A stretch of 64,000 nucleotides of DNA from an uncultured Hellea sp. Lineage in GTDB: Bacteria > Pseudomonadota > Alphaproteobacteria > Caulobacterales > Maricaulaceae. Below the pieces are notes generated by a model, which was not told where the DNA came from, ran no database searches, and saw only the letters and a list, made by a program, of their open reading frames with translations. The position numbers were made by a program, and so were the translations under genes. Below are positions 10,299 to 20,693 of this stretch, one piece after another. Where the stretch lies: contig CALLMD010000010.1 in assembly GCA_938007935.1 (NCBI GenBank), positions 248,001 to 312,000 on the forward strand, in the 5' to 3' direction. Numbering within the stretch: position 1 is the stretch's first letter; each line of letters begins with the position of its first letter.

Positions 10299-11579
10299 CT
10301 AAGCCCTAATTTGTGGGCGGCGACTAGGCATTCGATAATTAATTCCGATAATAGGCCATATTATTAAGATAAATAACAAGGTTTCACTTAAGAGTTGAAA
10401 ACAAAAAGCGCCAAATGATGAATTTAAGAATAGTACTATTTTAGCCAACACCATCACAGAATAGACCTTTACAACAAATGTGGCTTTATTCTCGAATAAC
10501 CGTCGCTCAAAAAACAAAAACAGATAAATTAGGCCTCCAAAGAAGAAAGCGCCGCCAATTACACCAAAAGATAATAAAGCTTCTAGATAACCGCCGGGAG
10601 TCACACCCGTTTCAAAATGAATATTATAAGCTTCACGGCTTAGAATTTTACCTAAATCTTTATAAAACAGAACATCATTATTAAAGAACGGTTCGAATAA
10701 AAATGAAATTGATACAGGGCCCACCCAATTTACTTCTGTAGACCAAAGATAGCCAACCCCAAGTTTAGTAAAATCTAGGAAAAAGCGACTCTCTAGAACC
10801 TTTAAAATTCCTCCGCCCGCGGCTTCTAAGAGATTTGAATATTCTTTATTTGTCCGCAAAACTGTAATTATCAAAAGAAGTATAACCATTGCAACCGCAA
10901 TGGTCATTATCCGTCTAAAATTCAGCTTCCTAAGCAAAATTTGAAAATAAATAATCTCAAGAACGAAAACGAAAAGTAAAGCTCGATGAGAAATAAATGT
11001 CATCGTTAAAACAAAAATCAGGGCTGGAATAATAAAGCATAACCAAGCAAAAATACCCCTTGTCTGAACGGCCCTCACATAGGCTAACGCAATTATAATA
11101 TGGTTGAACATTGAAAGTCGGAGGATCATGTATAATGAAATACTATCAGAGAAACTTCGTTTTCCTGATAAGTCTAAGTCATCTAAATAGACGACATCAG
11201 CAGTTAGCTGACTAATCATATAAAGGCTAACGCCAGACAATATTAAAGCAATAATACTGATGAATATGGGTATTCTAGGGATAGACAAATTAATAGAATT
11301 ATATTTACCTCCCTTGAACAAAAAGGAGGTGATTAAAATAACGACGAAAGCACACAAAAGTAGCATGGCGCCTGCGAATATTACTGTTTCAGAATTAAAG
11401 TCGGAAAAGAAACTTATATAGGCTTTTCTATTAAGATTTGGATTGGCCTGTGTACTCAATACATATGGAAGCCTGACAAAAAGCTCGAATATAAAAAGTA
11501 AGAAGAGAAATATTAAAATCGGGGATCTAACTTGACTTATTCTATTCATCTTAATCTCAAACTGGTTACGAACAAGCAC
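10299..11579 (-). CDS. Polytopic membrane protein, candidate oligosaccharide repeat-unit polymerase (Wzy-like)
   Basis: Multiple hydrophobic segments, position in the EPS cluster, and overlap with the Wzx-like ORF upstream. Confidence 0.6.
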   Translation of the reverse strand: MLVRNQFEIKMNRISQVRSPILIFLFLLFIFELFVRLPYVLSTQANPNLNRKAYISFFSDFNSETVIFAGAMLLLCAFVVILITSFLFKGGKYNSINLSIPRIPIFISIIALILSGVSLYMISQLTADVVYLDDLDLSGKRSFSDSISLYMILRLSMFNHIIIALAYVRAVQTRGIFAWLCFIIPALIFVLTMTFISHRALLFVFVLEIIYFQILLRKLNFRRIMTIAVAMVILLLIITVLRTNKEYSNLLEAAGGGILKVLESRFFLDFTKLGVGYLWSTEVNWVGPVSISFLFEPFFNNDVLFYKDLGKILSREAYNIHFETGVTPGGYLEALLSFGVIGGAFFFGGLIYLFLFFERRLFENKATFVVKVYSVMVLAKIVLFLNSSFGAFCFQLLSETLLFILIIWPIIGINYRMPSRRPQIRA

Positions 11580-12697
11580 AAACTCACTACAAAGAAGACA
11601 AGAGATGCGATCAAATAATGATTATACATAATCTGAATATTATGTGCGAACATGAATATAGTTGATAACACAGCAACCAGCAAACATACAAGTTTCACAA
11701 TAGTCGCCCCCCTCATGTGGGACTGCCCCTTGACTGAATAAACAATTAGGTTGCCCAAACGTTCTAATATGAGTGCCAAAATTAAAATTATGGCCGGGCT
11801 TCGTGACATGCCCGCAGCATCCGGAAATATTAAAGGTACATAATTCCATAAACAGCCCAAGAGAGTAGCATAAAGCAATGCAGGAATTACAAAGAGTGTC
11901 GCGGATAAAACAATCATTTTTGTTCTATTATCATCGCTATTACCCCGAAATATTTGCAGGGCATTCCCCCGAAAAATCATGGCAAAAAGCATAGATATAG
12001 GCGGTAAGATGAGTGTAATATATATACCCGATTGAACGATTAGACTCTTTTGATCGGCAAATGAAAATATATATCGATCCCATTGAAAAAATAGGCTCGA
12101 AATAATTATAAAAGCAAACATTAGCATTGGATTAAAACTATCGCGCGCCTTCTTTAATGCAGAAATATTTAAAGACTTCTTCTTTAGACATGCATAACTC
12201 ACCCAGACAAGCCCTAGTAAGCTACACGCATTTATAAAAAACAGCCGCGATGGCTCTAGATCTTCTTTTAATAAATACACTAATGCAACTCTAACAAAGG
12301 CCGGAGTGAGAGGAATAAGAATTACCAATGCACGCTGGATATTGAATTGAGCCTCAGCCAGCATCACGCTGGCTCGAACTGTTATTGGCACGGATAACGC
12401 ATAGAATAATGTTGAAATGAAAGGACCGTCACCACGTAATAATAAGAAAAGTATCGAAAATGTTATAATAATTATTATATCTACTCTTAGAGAATTTCCA
12501 CTTTCCCCCGTTCGGTAATTTCTCAAAATATTGAGCTGCGCTAATGCTGTTATCATGGGAAAAAACAGCGACTGAAATAAAAAAAATTCAGATTGTAGGT
12601 CTAAACCATTGCTATTCACAATCAGAACAATAACGAGAAAAGATGCTAAAAAATTTGATCCTACAAATATGCCTGAAATCAGCATTCGGGATAACAT
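11546..12697 (-). CDS. Polytopic membrane protein, candidate Wzx-like flippase (MOP superfamily)
   Basis: Many TM segments and cluster context; a weak call from hydropathy pattern only. Confidence 0.5.
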   Translation of the reverse strand: MLSRMLISGIFVGSNFLASFLVIVLIVNSNGLDLQSEFFLFQSLFFPMITALAQLNILRNYRTGESGNSLRVDIIIIITFSILFLLLRGDGPFISTLFYALSVPITVRASVMLAEAQFNIQRALVILIPLTPAFVRVALVYLLKEDLEPSRLFFINACSLLGLVWVSYACLKKKSLNISALKKARDSFNPMLMFAFIIISSLFFQWDRYIFSFADQKSLIVQSGIYITLILPPISMLFAMIFRGNALQIFRGNSDDNRTKMIVLSATLFVIPALLYATLLGCLWNYVPLIFPDAAGMSRSPAIILILALILERLGNLIVYSVKGQSHMRGATIVKLVCLLVAVLSTIFMFAHNIQIMYNHYLIASLVFFVVSLCLFVTSLRLR

Positions 12698-12699
12698 GA

Positions 12700-13515
12700 T
12701 TATCGGTACCCAAACCTATCAAGAAGATCCCCCGCATCTTTCTCTATCAAAGCAATACTCTTCTCATCGAGGGTGTCAGACCATCCACCGATTTTTCCCC
12801 GACGTATAAAAAAATTACCATCCTGGGTGCCGTCTTTACGTCGTTTGGCTAATATTTTCTCAATGTTATTAGCCTCGATAACTTCCTCTAAGCGATCAAT
12901 TGAGTAATCTGCCCCAACAGCTTTTAAAACGCGTCCTATACTCTCGAGAGGGTTTGTACGCATATCTTCATAACGTATTATCGGGTTATTATTTTGGGTT
13001 TGATGACGATAAAAATCTCCCCATGTAAACACCGGAGAGACAGGAGATGTCGTTAACTTTGTAATAAATGCTAATAGCTGATCTTTATTAGATTCGTCTG
13101 CAGATTTTCCTTCATATATTTCTTCCTGCATAATGCGAACACCATGCTTGTTAAAAGGATCATCTGTAAATGTTGTTAGCATGTGGTGAAAATAAGAGAC
13201 AGCGACATCTCTCGGATCACGAATAACCGTTATTGTAGGCATCAAATTTAGAGATTTTCGATGGTGCTTCATAATAGCAGCCCCCATTTTTGGATAACGA
13301 TTATCATCAAAGCGTCTGTCCAAAACATCCGAGAGCATACGGCACAACCAAGTTCCTCCTGATTTAGGAAATTCATTTACATGCAGGGTTGAGAAAAAGA
13401 TGGGATTGATATGTTCATAGCTACGTCGCCAAATGGACCGTATGATATAGGGGTGACGTTTTAACATGGCAGAATTTTCCAGAAAATCAGGTAACTCGAT
13501 GACATTATCATTCAA
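12700..13515 (-). CDS. Sulfotransferase domain protein (PAPS-dependent type)
   Basis: 5'-PSB-like 'FPKSGGTWLCRML' and 3'-PB-like 'VIRDPRDVAVSYFHH'. Confidence 0.85.
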   Translation of the reverse strand: MNDNVIELPDFLENSAMLKRHPYIIRSIWRRSYEHINPIFFSTLHVNEFPKSGGTWLCRMLSDVLDRRFDDNRYPKMGAAIMKHHRKSLNLMPTITVIRDPRDVAVSYFHHMLTTFTDDPFNKHGVRIMQEEIYEGKSADESNKDQLLAFITKLTTSPVSPVFTWGDFYRHQTQNNNPIIRYEDMRTNPLESIGRVLKAVGADYSIDRLEEVIEANNIEKILAKRRKDGTQDGNFFIRRGKIGGWSDTLDEKSIALIEKDAGDLLDRFGYR

Positions 13516-14636
13516 CCATCAACGACAGATTTTATGACATCGATGACTCTGTTTTGGTCACTAACTGGCATACCGCTTCCTGATGGCAAGCACATACCCC
13601 GGTCGAAAAGGTCCTCACAGACAGAACCACCAATCATTTTGGTTTCCTTGAAGACGGGCTGCATATGCATTGGTTTCCAAAGTGGGCGAACTTCAATTTC
13701 AGCTGCATCACAAGCCTTTTGTACATCATGTCGAGTGGTCTTCATCTCTTTTGAAAATGTAAGGCAAGTGAGCCACCGCGTAGATCTGTACCCTTTGGGT
13801 TCAGGCATAAATTTTATACCGGGCGTATCAGAGAAAGCCTCAACATAACGGTCAAAATGAGCACGGCGTTTCTCAACCTTACTTTCAATCTGCTCCAACT
13901 GACCCACGCCAATGGCAGCACAAACATTACTGAGACGATAATTATATCCAATATCAATATGCTCATAATGAATGACGGGCTGACGCGCTTGAGTTGAAAG
14001 ATATCTTGCTTGATCCACAATATTCTTATCATTGCTAATAAGCATCCCTCCGCCAGAGGTGGTCATCATTTTGTTTCCATTGAAAGATAAAATCGCGCAA
14101 TGACTCCCACTTCCTGCGTGGCGGCCATTATAAAACGCGCCAACAGCTTCGGCGCTATCCACAACAAGTATGACCCCATACTCATCACATAATTTTGTAA
14201 TGCGGTCTAAGTCACAGGACTGCCCATAAAGATCCGTTGGCAGAATAGCTTTTGGAAGCTTACCTGTCTTAGCTGCGCGCTTAAGTTCGGTTTCCAGCAG
14301 GTCTGGGTCAATCGTCCAATGCTCTGCACTTAAGTCAAAAAATACGGGTGTCGCGCCTAAATAAGTAATAGGTGAAGCCCCGCCAATAAAAGTCATCGAT
14401 GTTGTCCAAACTTCATCGCCCGCACTGACACCTACAATACGCAAAGCCAAATGCAGAGCGGCCGTTCCGCTAGCTAAAGCAACTGCGTATGCAAACCCTG
14501 TATACTTGCACATATCTTCTTCGAACTTTGTTAGCATAGCCCCAGCAGGCGCAATATAATTACTATCGAAAACTTCGGTGACAAGTTCGCGTTCTCGGCC
14601 AGTTATATCGGGTGCTGAAAGAAAAATTCTACTCAC
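13512..14636 (-). CDS. DegT/DnrJ/EryC1/StrS aminotransferase (PglE-like)
   Basis: 'ALASGTAALHLALR', 'VDSAEAVGAFYNGRHAG', 'FNGNKMMTTSGGGM', 'GYNYRLSNVCAAIG'. Confidence 0.9.
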   Translation of the reverse strand: MSRIFLSAPDITGRERELVTEVFDSNYIAPAGAMLTKFEEDMCKYTGFAYAVALASGTAALHLALRIVGVSAGDEVWTTSMTFIGGASPITYLGATPVFFDLSAEHWTIDPDLLETELKRAAKTGKLPKAILPTDLYGQSCDLDRITKLCDEYGVILVVDSAEAVGAFYNGRHAGSGSHCAILSFNGNKMMTTSGGGMLISNDKNIVDQARYLSTQARQPVIHYEHIDIGYNYRLSNVCAAIGVGQLEQIESKVEKRRAHFDRYVEAFSDTPGIKFMPEPKGYRSTRWLTCLTFSKEMKTTRHDVQKACDAAEIEVRPLWKPMHMQPVFKETKMIGGSVCEDLFDRGMCLPSGSGMPVSDQNRVIDVIKSVVDG

Positions 14637-14645
14637 GGCATTATC

Positions 14646-15287
14646 CTATTTAAATACTTTCATGACGGTCAGTGCCATAATTTTGAAATCTAGCAGTAAT
14701 GATTGCCGATTAATATAGTCTTTGTTCAGCTTCACCTTAGCAGGAAATACAACATTTCGGTTATATTCTTCTGGATCATCAACAGATGCTAAAATTTCCT
14801 CTTCATCCTTAAACGCAACTGAAGCAGCGCCAGTGATACCTGGACGTACGCATAGAAGAACCGCATCATCAGTTTTAAGATCTTGATAGGCCTCAATTAC
14901 ATCTGGCCGCGGGCCGACAAAACTCATATCCCCTTTAAGAACATTTAAAATTTGAGGGAATTCATCAAGTTTCGTTTTGCGAATAATTCGGCCAAAGGCT
15001 GTAATCCTCGGATCATTATCCGTTGTTATATTTGTCGTATAACCTTCCACCTGCCGCATAGAGCAAATTTTATAAAGATTAAAAAGCTCCCCATATCTCC
15101 CAACCCTGCTTTGAATGAATAAGCCACGGCCATTAAAAATTTTTGCGAATATGACCAAGACAAGTGAAATGGGGGCAATAATCGGCAAGATCATGACGGC
15201 TAATAGGATATCAAAACTCCGCTTGGCTATACGCTTGAAGAGCGACAAGCCTGGCGTTCTTAACTCATCTTCAAGTGGAAGGCGCAT
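14646..15287 (-). CDS. Bacterial sugar transferase (initiating phosphoglycosyl transferase, PglC-like)
   Basis: 'KRSFDILLAVMILPIIAPI', 'RKTKLDEFPQILNVLKGDMSFVGPRP', 'VRPGITGAASV'. Confidence 0.92.
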   Translation of the reverse strand: MRLPLEDELRTPGLSLFKRIAKRSFDILLAVMILPIIAPISLVLVIFAKIFNGRGLFIQSRVGRYGELFNLYKICSMRQVEGYTTNITTDNDPRITAFGRIIRKTKLDEFPQILNVLKGDMSFVGPRPDVIEAYQDLKTDDAVLLCVRPGITGAASVAFKDEEEILASVDDPEEYNRNVVFPAKVKLNKDYINRQSLLLDFKIMALTVMKVFK

Positions 15288-16131
15288 AACCGTGCCTGTC
15301 TAAAATAGGAAATAAATATTCAAGGGCTTGTGGCGAGAATTTATCTATTTTTCTTTTCCATCCATAAAGTGAATTGGCATGAATATCTTTTACTGCCTTC
15401 TCAAAATTTGAGCCTATGAGTTCGCTATCATACCACTTCATAACGCCGGCCAAGACTTCGGTAGGGTTGGTGACAAAGTCTTCGTATTTTATGTGATGAT
15501 ATTGCTCATCAGTCATATCGGCAAAAGCCTTATCCGCTTCATTTACGCTTTCAGCCCATTGCCGTGCACAAACATCTAGAAGCGGGTGCACTCTGGCCCA
15601 ATCAGCCATACCCGGAAAAATTGGGCCCCAAACCGCCTGCCTCTTTTCTTGGGACTTGGCTTGATGAATTCGGTTTTTAACAAAACGCAATCCATAAAAG
15701 GGTATATCAACTTTTGGAACATATTTGAGCTTTTTAAGCAAATATTCCATTTCAACTGATGCCGTCCAGCGTTTGGCGGCAGACAAGGCAACATCACGAC
15801 CATCACGCGTAATATAGAGGAATCGGGCCTGCGGGAAAACTTCCCTAATAAAAGGCACACGCATAGAATTTGCACATGTTTTCTCAACAACCACTTTAGC
15901 GCCAGACTGTTTTTCAAAACGTTGAAATGCCCCATGGATATATTTCTTCACGTCAGGACGCGCGAGTCCAGGCCCAAAAACATCATGCGGATGATGGATA
16001 TTCCCATGCCGCCAAATCAAATTTATCTCATCACAATCCCACGTCTCCCACCCAGGCAAATGCGTTAAGGTATCGCGTACAATATTCGTTCCTGAACGCC
16101 CTGCCCCGATGAGTATTAGTGGCGGTTTCAT
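15271..16131 (-). CDS. Sulfotransferase family protein (Sulfotransfer_3-like)
   Basis: 'LIGAGRSGTNIVRDTL' and 'LYITRDGRDVALSAAKRW'. Confidence 0.85.
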   Translation of the reverse strand: MKPPLILIGAGRSGTNIVRDTLTHLPGWETWDCDEINLIWRHGNIHHPHDVFGPGLARPDVKKYIHGAFQRFEKQSGAKVVVEKTCANSMRVPFIREVFPQARFLYITRDGRDVALSAAKRWTASVEMEYLLKKLKYVPKVDIPFYGLRFVKNRIHQAKSQEKRQAVWGPIFPGMADWARVHPLLDVCARQWAESVNEADKAFADMTDEQYHHIKYEDFVTNPTEVLAGVMKWYDSELIGSNFEKAVKDIHANSLYGWKRKIDKFSPQALEYLFPILDRHGYAPST

Positions 16132-17354
16132 GCTTTATCCAACATAGGTGCCTGATATTGAGTGCTTTCAGATAACTCATTTAATAAAGCTAGCCACTTA
16201 TCGCGAGCAGAATTTTGATGATAAATATCAATGGCTTCTGACGGACGCATATTCCCTAGTCTAGCATCATTGATTAATGTTTTGACAGACTCAAGGATTT
16301 CTTCCTCTTGACTTCCCCACTCTACTGTCGCGCCAAGTTTTCTTTGCGAGAGCATCTTAGATAAATTACTGGTTTTTTCTACCATAGCTAACATGGGTAG
16401 ATTAGCCGCCATATACGTCAAAACTTTGCTGGGAAAGGCGTATTTATAAATATTTGGTGACAATGAAACAACGCCTATATGACATTTGCACAATTCCTCA
16501 AATGCAGCGGAGCTTGTCATGTGATTATAAAAGGAAACATTAGTAACTGCATTAGATTTTACGAAATCCTGCAACTCGCTTTTGGCGCGACCCTCTCCAA
16601 TAATATTTAGTATAGCTTCATCATTAGAAATTTTTGAAAAAGCTTTTACTAAAGCTGTAAGATTTTGAAATCGTCCAACATTGCCTGCGAAGACGAACTT
16701 AACAGGTTCGCCTTTTATCGGCGCCTTTGCTAGGTTGGAGGTTTTTTCATCATTTAATATCAAACTGAAATTATTAATTATGGCAACATTATTGACGTTA
16801 ACAGACCGCGCCTTTATAGCCTGCTTCATATCTTCGCTTAGAACAACAATCGCTGCCGCACGTTTTTGTGTCATCTTGTCAAGAATACGAAATAATTTGA
16901 CGGGAAACAATTTGGATATCAATCCCGAAGCACTTGCAATTTCAGGATAGATATCTTGCATATGATAGAGGAATTTAGCGCCTCTCATTTTAGAAGCGAT
17001 CATTAAGGCAAATGCTTGTAGGACAGGCGGAATAGTCGCCGTCCAAACCAAATCGCGCTTTTTACCAAACAAAACCATAAAAAATGCAGTCGAAACGAAT
17101 AGCCCTGCATTCAGCATTTTTACGAAAGATCGACCACGTTCATTCAACAAACGTACGCGCCTAATTTTTACACCATGAACAGTTTCTTTCCAGGGCTGAA
17201 TGGGAATGGCCGCATCTGGTTTATAGGCGGGTTGCGCCGTAATTATTTCGACATCATGCCCCGCATCAACAAACCACTTGGACATATCCCGAAGCATAGA
17301 GGCATAAGGCGGCGTATCAGGCCAGAAGTAGCGATAAACGATTGTTATCTTCAT
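16128..17354 (-). CDS. Glycosyltransferase family 4, WbuB-like
   Basis: 'FVFAGNVGRFQNLTALVKAF', 'IIGEGRAKSELQ', 'YAFPSKVLTYMAANLPMLA'; sits directly after fnlC-like gene as in fnl-wbuB clusters. Confidence 0.85.
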   Translation of the reverse strand: MKITIVYRYFWPDTPPYASMLRDMSKWFVDAGHDVEIITAQPAYKPDAAIPIQPWKETVHGVKIRRVRLLNERGRSFVKMLNAGLFVSTAFFMVLFGKKRDLVWTATIPPVLQAFALMIASKMRGAKFLYHMQDIYPEIASASGLISKLFPVKLFRILDKMTQKRAAAIVVLSEDMKQAIKARSVNVNNVAIINNFSLILNDEKTSNLAKAPIKGEPVKFVFAGNVGRFQNLTALVKAFSKISNDEAILNIIGEGRAKSELQDFVKSNAVTNVSFYNHMTSSAAFEELCKCHIGVVSLSPNIYKYAFPSKVLTYMAANLPMLAMVEKTSNLSKMLSQRKLGATVEWGSQEEEILESVKTLINDARLGNMRPSEAIDIYHQNSARDKWLALLNELSESTQYQAPMLDKA

Positions 17355-17359
17355 GCTTG

Positions 17360-18502
17360 TTAATCACGAATATCCAGGCCGTGCCATCTTGCGCTAAGCC
17401 CTGCTGTTCCCAAAATAAGGCGGACAACCCGCTGGGATGTATTTGTGATTTGATAATCAGCAGGTACATCAGCAATCACGCCGCCATCATAACTCGTTAT
17501 CGCTTCTTTTACGCCAAGTGAAATTGTTCGCGCCTTTAGGCCTGTGATAATTATCGCGCCTGTATCCATGGCTTCAGGCCTCTCCAACGCATTACGAATG
17601 GTTACAGCAGGAAATCCAAGCATTGAACTTTCCTCGGAAATAGTACCTGAATCAGAAATAACGCAGCGCGCTTCCGTTTGAAGTTTATTATAATCGTGAA
17701 AGCCAAAGGGCTTAAGAAAGCGCATAGATTTTGGAATGTCTATTTTGAATTCTTCTAATTTTTTTCGAGTCCGAGGATGTGTTGAGACAATTGTTTCAAT
17801 TCCGTATTCTTCAGATAGGCTTTTTATTGCAGTCACGATTTCAGCAAGATTATCTGGATTATCTACATTTTCTTCACGGTGAAACGAAGCCAGAAAATAC
17901 TCATTCTTTTTCAAGGATAGTTTTGAGAGAATATCGCTTTTATCAATATCAGGCTTATAACGGTTAAGGACTTCCCGCATAGGCGAACCCGTTACATAGA
18001 TACGGCGATGCGGCAAACCTTCTGATAAAAGATGACGCCTTGCATGTTCAGTATAGCAAAGGTTAAAGTCTGATATATGATCCACAAGCCGGCGGTTTAA
18101 TTCCTCTGGTACATTAAAATCAAAACATCTGTTCCCTGCTTCCATGTGATAGACAGGAACTTTATTTTTACGTGCCGGCAAAGCCGCAATGCATGAATTG
18201 GTATCGCCAAGCAATAAAAGCGCTTCAGGCTTTTCTTTGCGAATGACCTTATCAACTTCGATGATAACAGTGCCAATTGTTTCAGACGCCGTTGATCCTG
18301 CCGCATTTAAAAAATAATCTGGTTTTCCAAGACCTAAATCTTCAAAAAAGACTTCATTTAATTCATAATCGTAATTCTGACCTGTGTGAACAATCACAGT
18401 CTCAGCAACCTCACGCAAAGCGTGAATTGTGCAAGCCTGACGAATCCATTCTGGGCGCGTCCCTGCAACCACCATAACTTTTAACTTGTTAAAGGTACTC
18501 AT
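17360..18502 (-). CDS. Non-hydrolysing UDP-N-acetylglucosamine 2-epimerase (FnlC/Cap5G-like)
   Basis: 'VVAGTRPEWIRQ', 'HTGQNYD', 'HMEAGNRCFD', 'SFHREENVDNPDNL', 'SDSGTISEESSMLGFPAVTIRN.LERPE'. Confidence 0.9.
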   Translation of the reverse strand: MSTFNKLKVMVVAGTRPEWIRQACTIHALREVAETVIVHTGQNYDYELNEVFFEDLGLGKPDYFLNAAGSTASETIGTVIIEVDKVIRKEKPEALLLLGDTNSCIAALPARKNKVPVYHMEAGNRCFDFNVPEELNRRLVDHISDFNLCYTEHARRHLLSEGLPHRRIYVTGSPMREVLNRYKPDIDKSDILSKLSLKKNEYFLASFHREENVDNPDNLAEIVTAIKSLSEEYGIETIVSTHPRTRKKLEEFKIDIPKSMRFLKPFGFHDYNKLQTEARCVISDSGTISEESSMLGFPAVTIRNALERPEAMDTGAIIITGLKARTISLGVKEAITSYDGGVIADVPADYQITNTSQRVVRLILGTAGLSARWHGLDIRD

Positions 18503-19617
18503 ACGGCCTCGCTATATGTGTCAGTATTCTTCGGATCAAAAAAGTCATGACTCCAAAAAAGTGTCAAAAGCTCAGTGCTTCCCGTGTTTTTTATATTATG
18601 AGTGTGAAGGGGAGGCATATCGATAATACAAGGCTCATCTCCCTTAACATGATACTCCATAACTTTATCACTAAATATATTTCGAACACGAATAAGCGCT
18701 TCACCTGAGACAACAATGAAACGTTCAATTTTATCAAAATGGAAATGATCACCGCGAACTACGCCTGGAACTGTTGTCGAAAAAGATGTTTGACCTGGGT
18801 TTTCGGCTCTAACACATTCAAAGAATGATCCGCGCGCATCAGCATGGCGAACTAAAGGCATTGGGAAATGCGCCTCAAACATACGAGAGCGTAAGCTATT
18901 AAAAAGCCTCAAATCAAAAGGGTCACGAATATCTGGTAATATTGACTTGGAATAAAGGTCGTAAAAACTCTGCAACTTATCCGCCACGGTCTGCACGCTG
19001 GACTCAGCGCCCTCAACGCGTATCTCACCCTCTGACTCATTACGAATGACGTCTGCTACTAAGTCCGCTACCTGGTTGTAGTGAAGCAAAGTAACCTTTG
19101 AATCATTGTGAATTGTAAGCGGCTTTCCCTCAACAATTTGATCACAAAATGTGCCAATAAAATTATTATAATACGGCCTAGAAAGATCTCCAAAAAGATT
19201 CGGAAGAACCAAGCTAGCAAACAGATTACAATTTGATTTAGCAAACTCCTCTAGACGCTCACCAACTTTACGCTTCACCTGACCATAAATTGACTCATTG
19301 TCGATTTGAATTGTCGAAGCATAAATTATATGAGGTTTTTTTGAGATTGATTTACACGCCTCAATCATTTTTTCAGCAATCTCCAAATTTCCTGCTTCAA
19401 CGTCTTCATCATTCCCGCGGTTTACACCTGCAAGATGTAAGACAATATCGGCATCCTTTACAGACTGCTCAAGTGCAACTGGATCGTTAAAGATGTCACG
19501 ATTAATCGCAATAACCTCATAGCCATGATGATACTTCAAACGCGCATGACTATGCTGGCCGAGCTGGCCTGCCGCACCTGTAATCGCGATTTTTCTAGGA
19601 GTATCTGATGTTCTCAT
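18499..19617 (-). CDS. UDP-2-acetamido-2,6-dideoxy-hexulose reductase (FnlB/Cap5F/WbjC-like) with C-terminal cupin
   Basis: N-terminal Rossmann 'ITGAAGQLGQH' and cupin 'GVVRGDHFHFDKIERFIVVSGEA...PLHTHNIKNTG'. Confidence 0.88.
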   Translation of the reverse strand: MRTSDTPRKIAITGAAGQLGQHSHARLKYHHGYEVIAINRDIFNDPVALEQSVKDADIVLHLAGVNRGNDEDVEAGNLEIAEKMIEACKSISKKPHIIYASTIQIDNESIYGQVKRKVGERLEEFAKSNCNLFASLVLPNLFGDLSRPYYNNFIGTFCDQIVEGKPLTIHNDSKVTLLHYNQVADLVADVIRNESEGEIRVEGAESSVQTVADKLQSFYDLYSKSILPDIRDPFDLRLFNSLRSRMFEAHFPMPLVRHADARGSFFECVRAENPGQTSFSTTVPGVVRGDHFHFDKIERFIVVSGEALIRVRNIFSDKVMEYHVKGDEPCIIDMPPLHTHNIKNTGSTELLTLFWSHDFFDPKNTDTYSEAV

Positions 19618-19661
19618 TTGATTAAACTATTGCCTAAAAGCCTAGCTTTCCACCAACGCCT

Positions 19662-20693
19662 TTATTTGTTTTTCCATAATTCTAATTCTGCCTGTACTTG
19701 AGGCAGAGAGAGTAGAAGGGTTTTGACACCGTTTATATCCAACCGTTCTGTATTGTGAGAATGGTAATCCTCATACGTCACAGCTTTAGTATCCCCTTCA
19801 CTAAAATAGGACTTATAATTTAGGTCCCGATGATCAAGACGAATCCTGAAATAGTCACCCATATCTTCTGAATTTGAAAGTTCTTGCGAGCTTGCAAGAG
19901 TCTCATATAATTTTTCGGCATGTCGCCATCCAATAATTTCGGTGGGATGATCAGGAACATCAAATAAGGATTTAATAGCTTCAACTAAATCTAGTATTGT
20001 CGAAGCGGCGGCTTTTTTAATAAACAAATCGCCCTGATTAGCATGCTCAAATGCATATTGTACCAAGGCCACTGAATCGCGTAATGGCATGAGAAACCGA
20101 GTCATTGTTGGTTCAGTTATGGTGATCGGCTGTCCGGTTTTTATTTGCTTAATAAATAATGGGATTACAGAACCACGGGAATACATCACATTACCATAGC
20201 GTACGCAAGAAATAGTCGTTTTTGCGTCACGACCTAAATCTCTCGCCGCAGCTTGTGCAACCTTCTCCATCATAGCCTTTGAAATTCCCATCGCATTTAC
20301 AGGAAAAACGGCCTTGTCGGTTGAGAGGCAGACCAAACTTTTCACAGAGTTTGATACGGCCGATCTGACCACGTTTTCAGATCCTATAATATTCGTCCTA
20401 ACAGCTTCTAGTGGAAAAAACTCACAGGATGGCACCTGTTTAAGCGCTGCCGCATGGAAGACACATTCCACGCCTGCCATTGCTCTATCAACACTCTGGA
20501 GATCACGTATATCTCCGATGTAATATCTGACTCTATCGTCTCGAAGCTCATTTCGTAACGCGTCTTGTTTCTCTTCATCACGGCTTAAAATTCGAAGTTC
20601 AGGCACACCTGCTTCAAGCAGTTTACGCAGCATTGTTTTACCGAAAGACCCCGTCCCTCCAGTAATTAATACAGATTTTGTTTTTGATCCCAT
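19662..20693 (-). CDS. UDP-GlcNAc 4,6-dehydratase/5-epimerase (FnlA/Cap5E/WbjB-like)
   Basis: 'LITGGTGSFGKTMLRKLLE', 'AALKQVPSCEFFPLEAVRTN', 'STDKAVFPVNAMGISKAMMEKV', 'RYGNVMYSRGSVIPLF'. Confidence 0.92.
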   Translation of the reverse strand: MGSKTKSVLITGGTGSFGKTMLRKLLEAGVPELRILSRDEEKQDALRNELRDDRVRYYIGDIRDLQSVDRAMAGVECVFHAAALKQVPSCEFFPLEAVRTNIIGSENVVRSAVSNSVKSLVCLSTDKAVFPVNAMGISKAMMEKVAQAAARDLGRDAKTTISCVRYGNVMYSRGSVIPLFIKQIKTGQPITITEPTMTRFLMPLRDSVALVQYAFEHANQGDLFIKKAAASTILDLVEAIKSLFDVPDHPTEIIGWRHAEKLYETLASSQELSNSEDMGDYFRIRLDHRDLNYKSYFSEGDTKAVTYEDYHSHNTERLDINGVKTLLLSLPQVQAELELWKNK

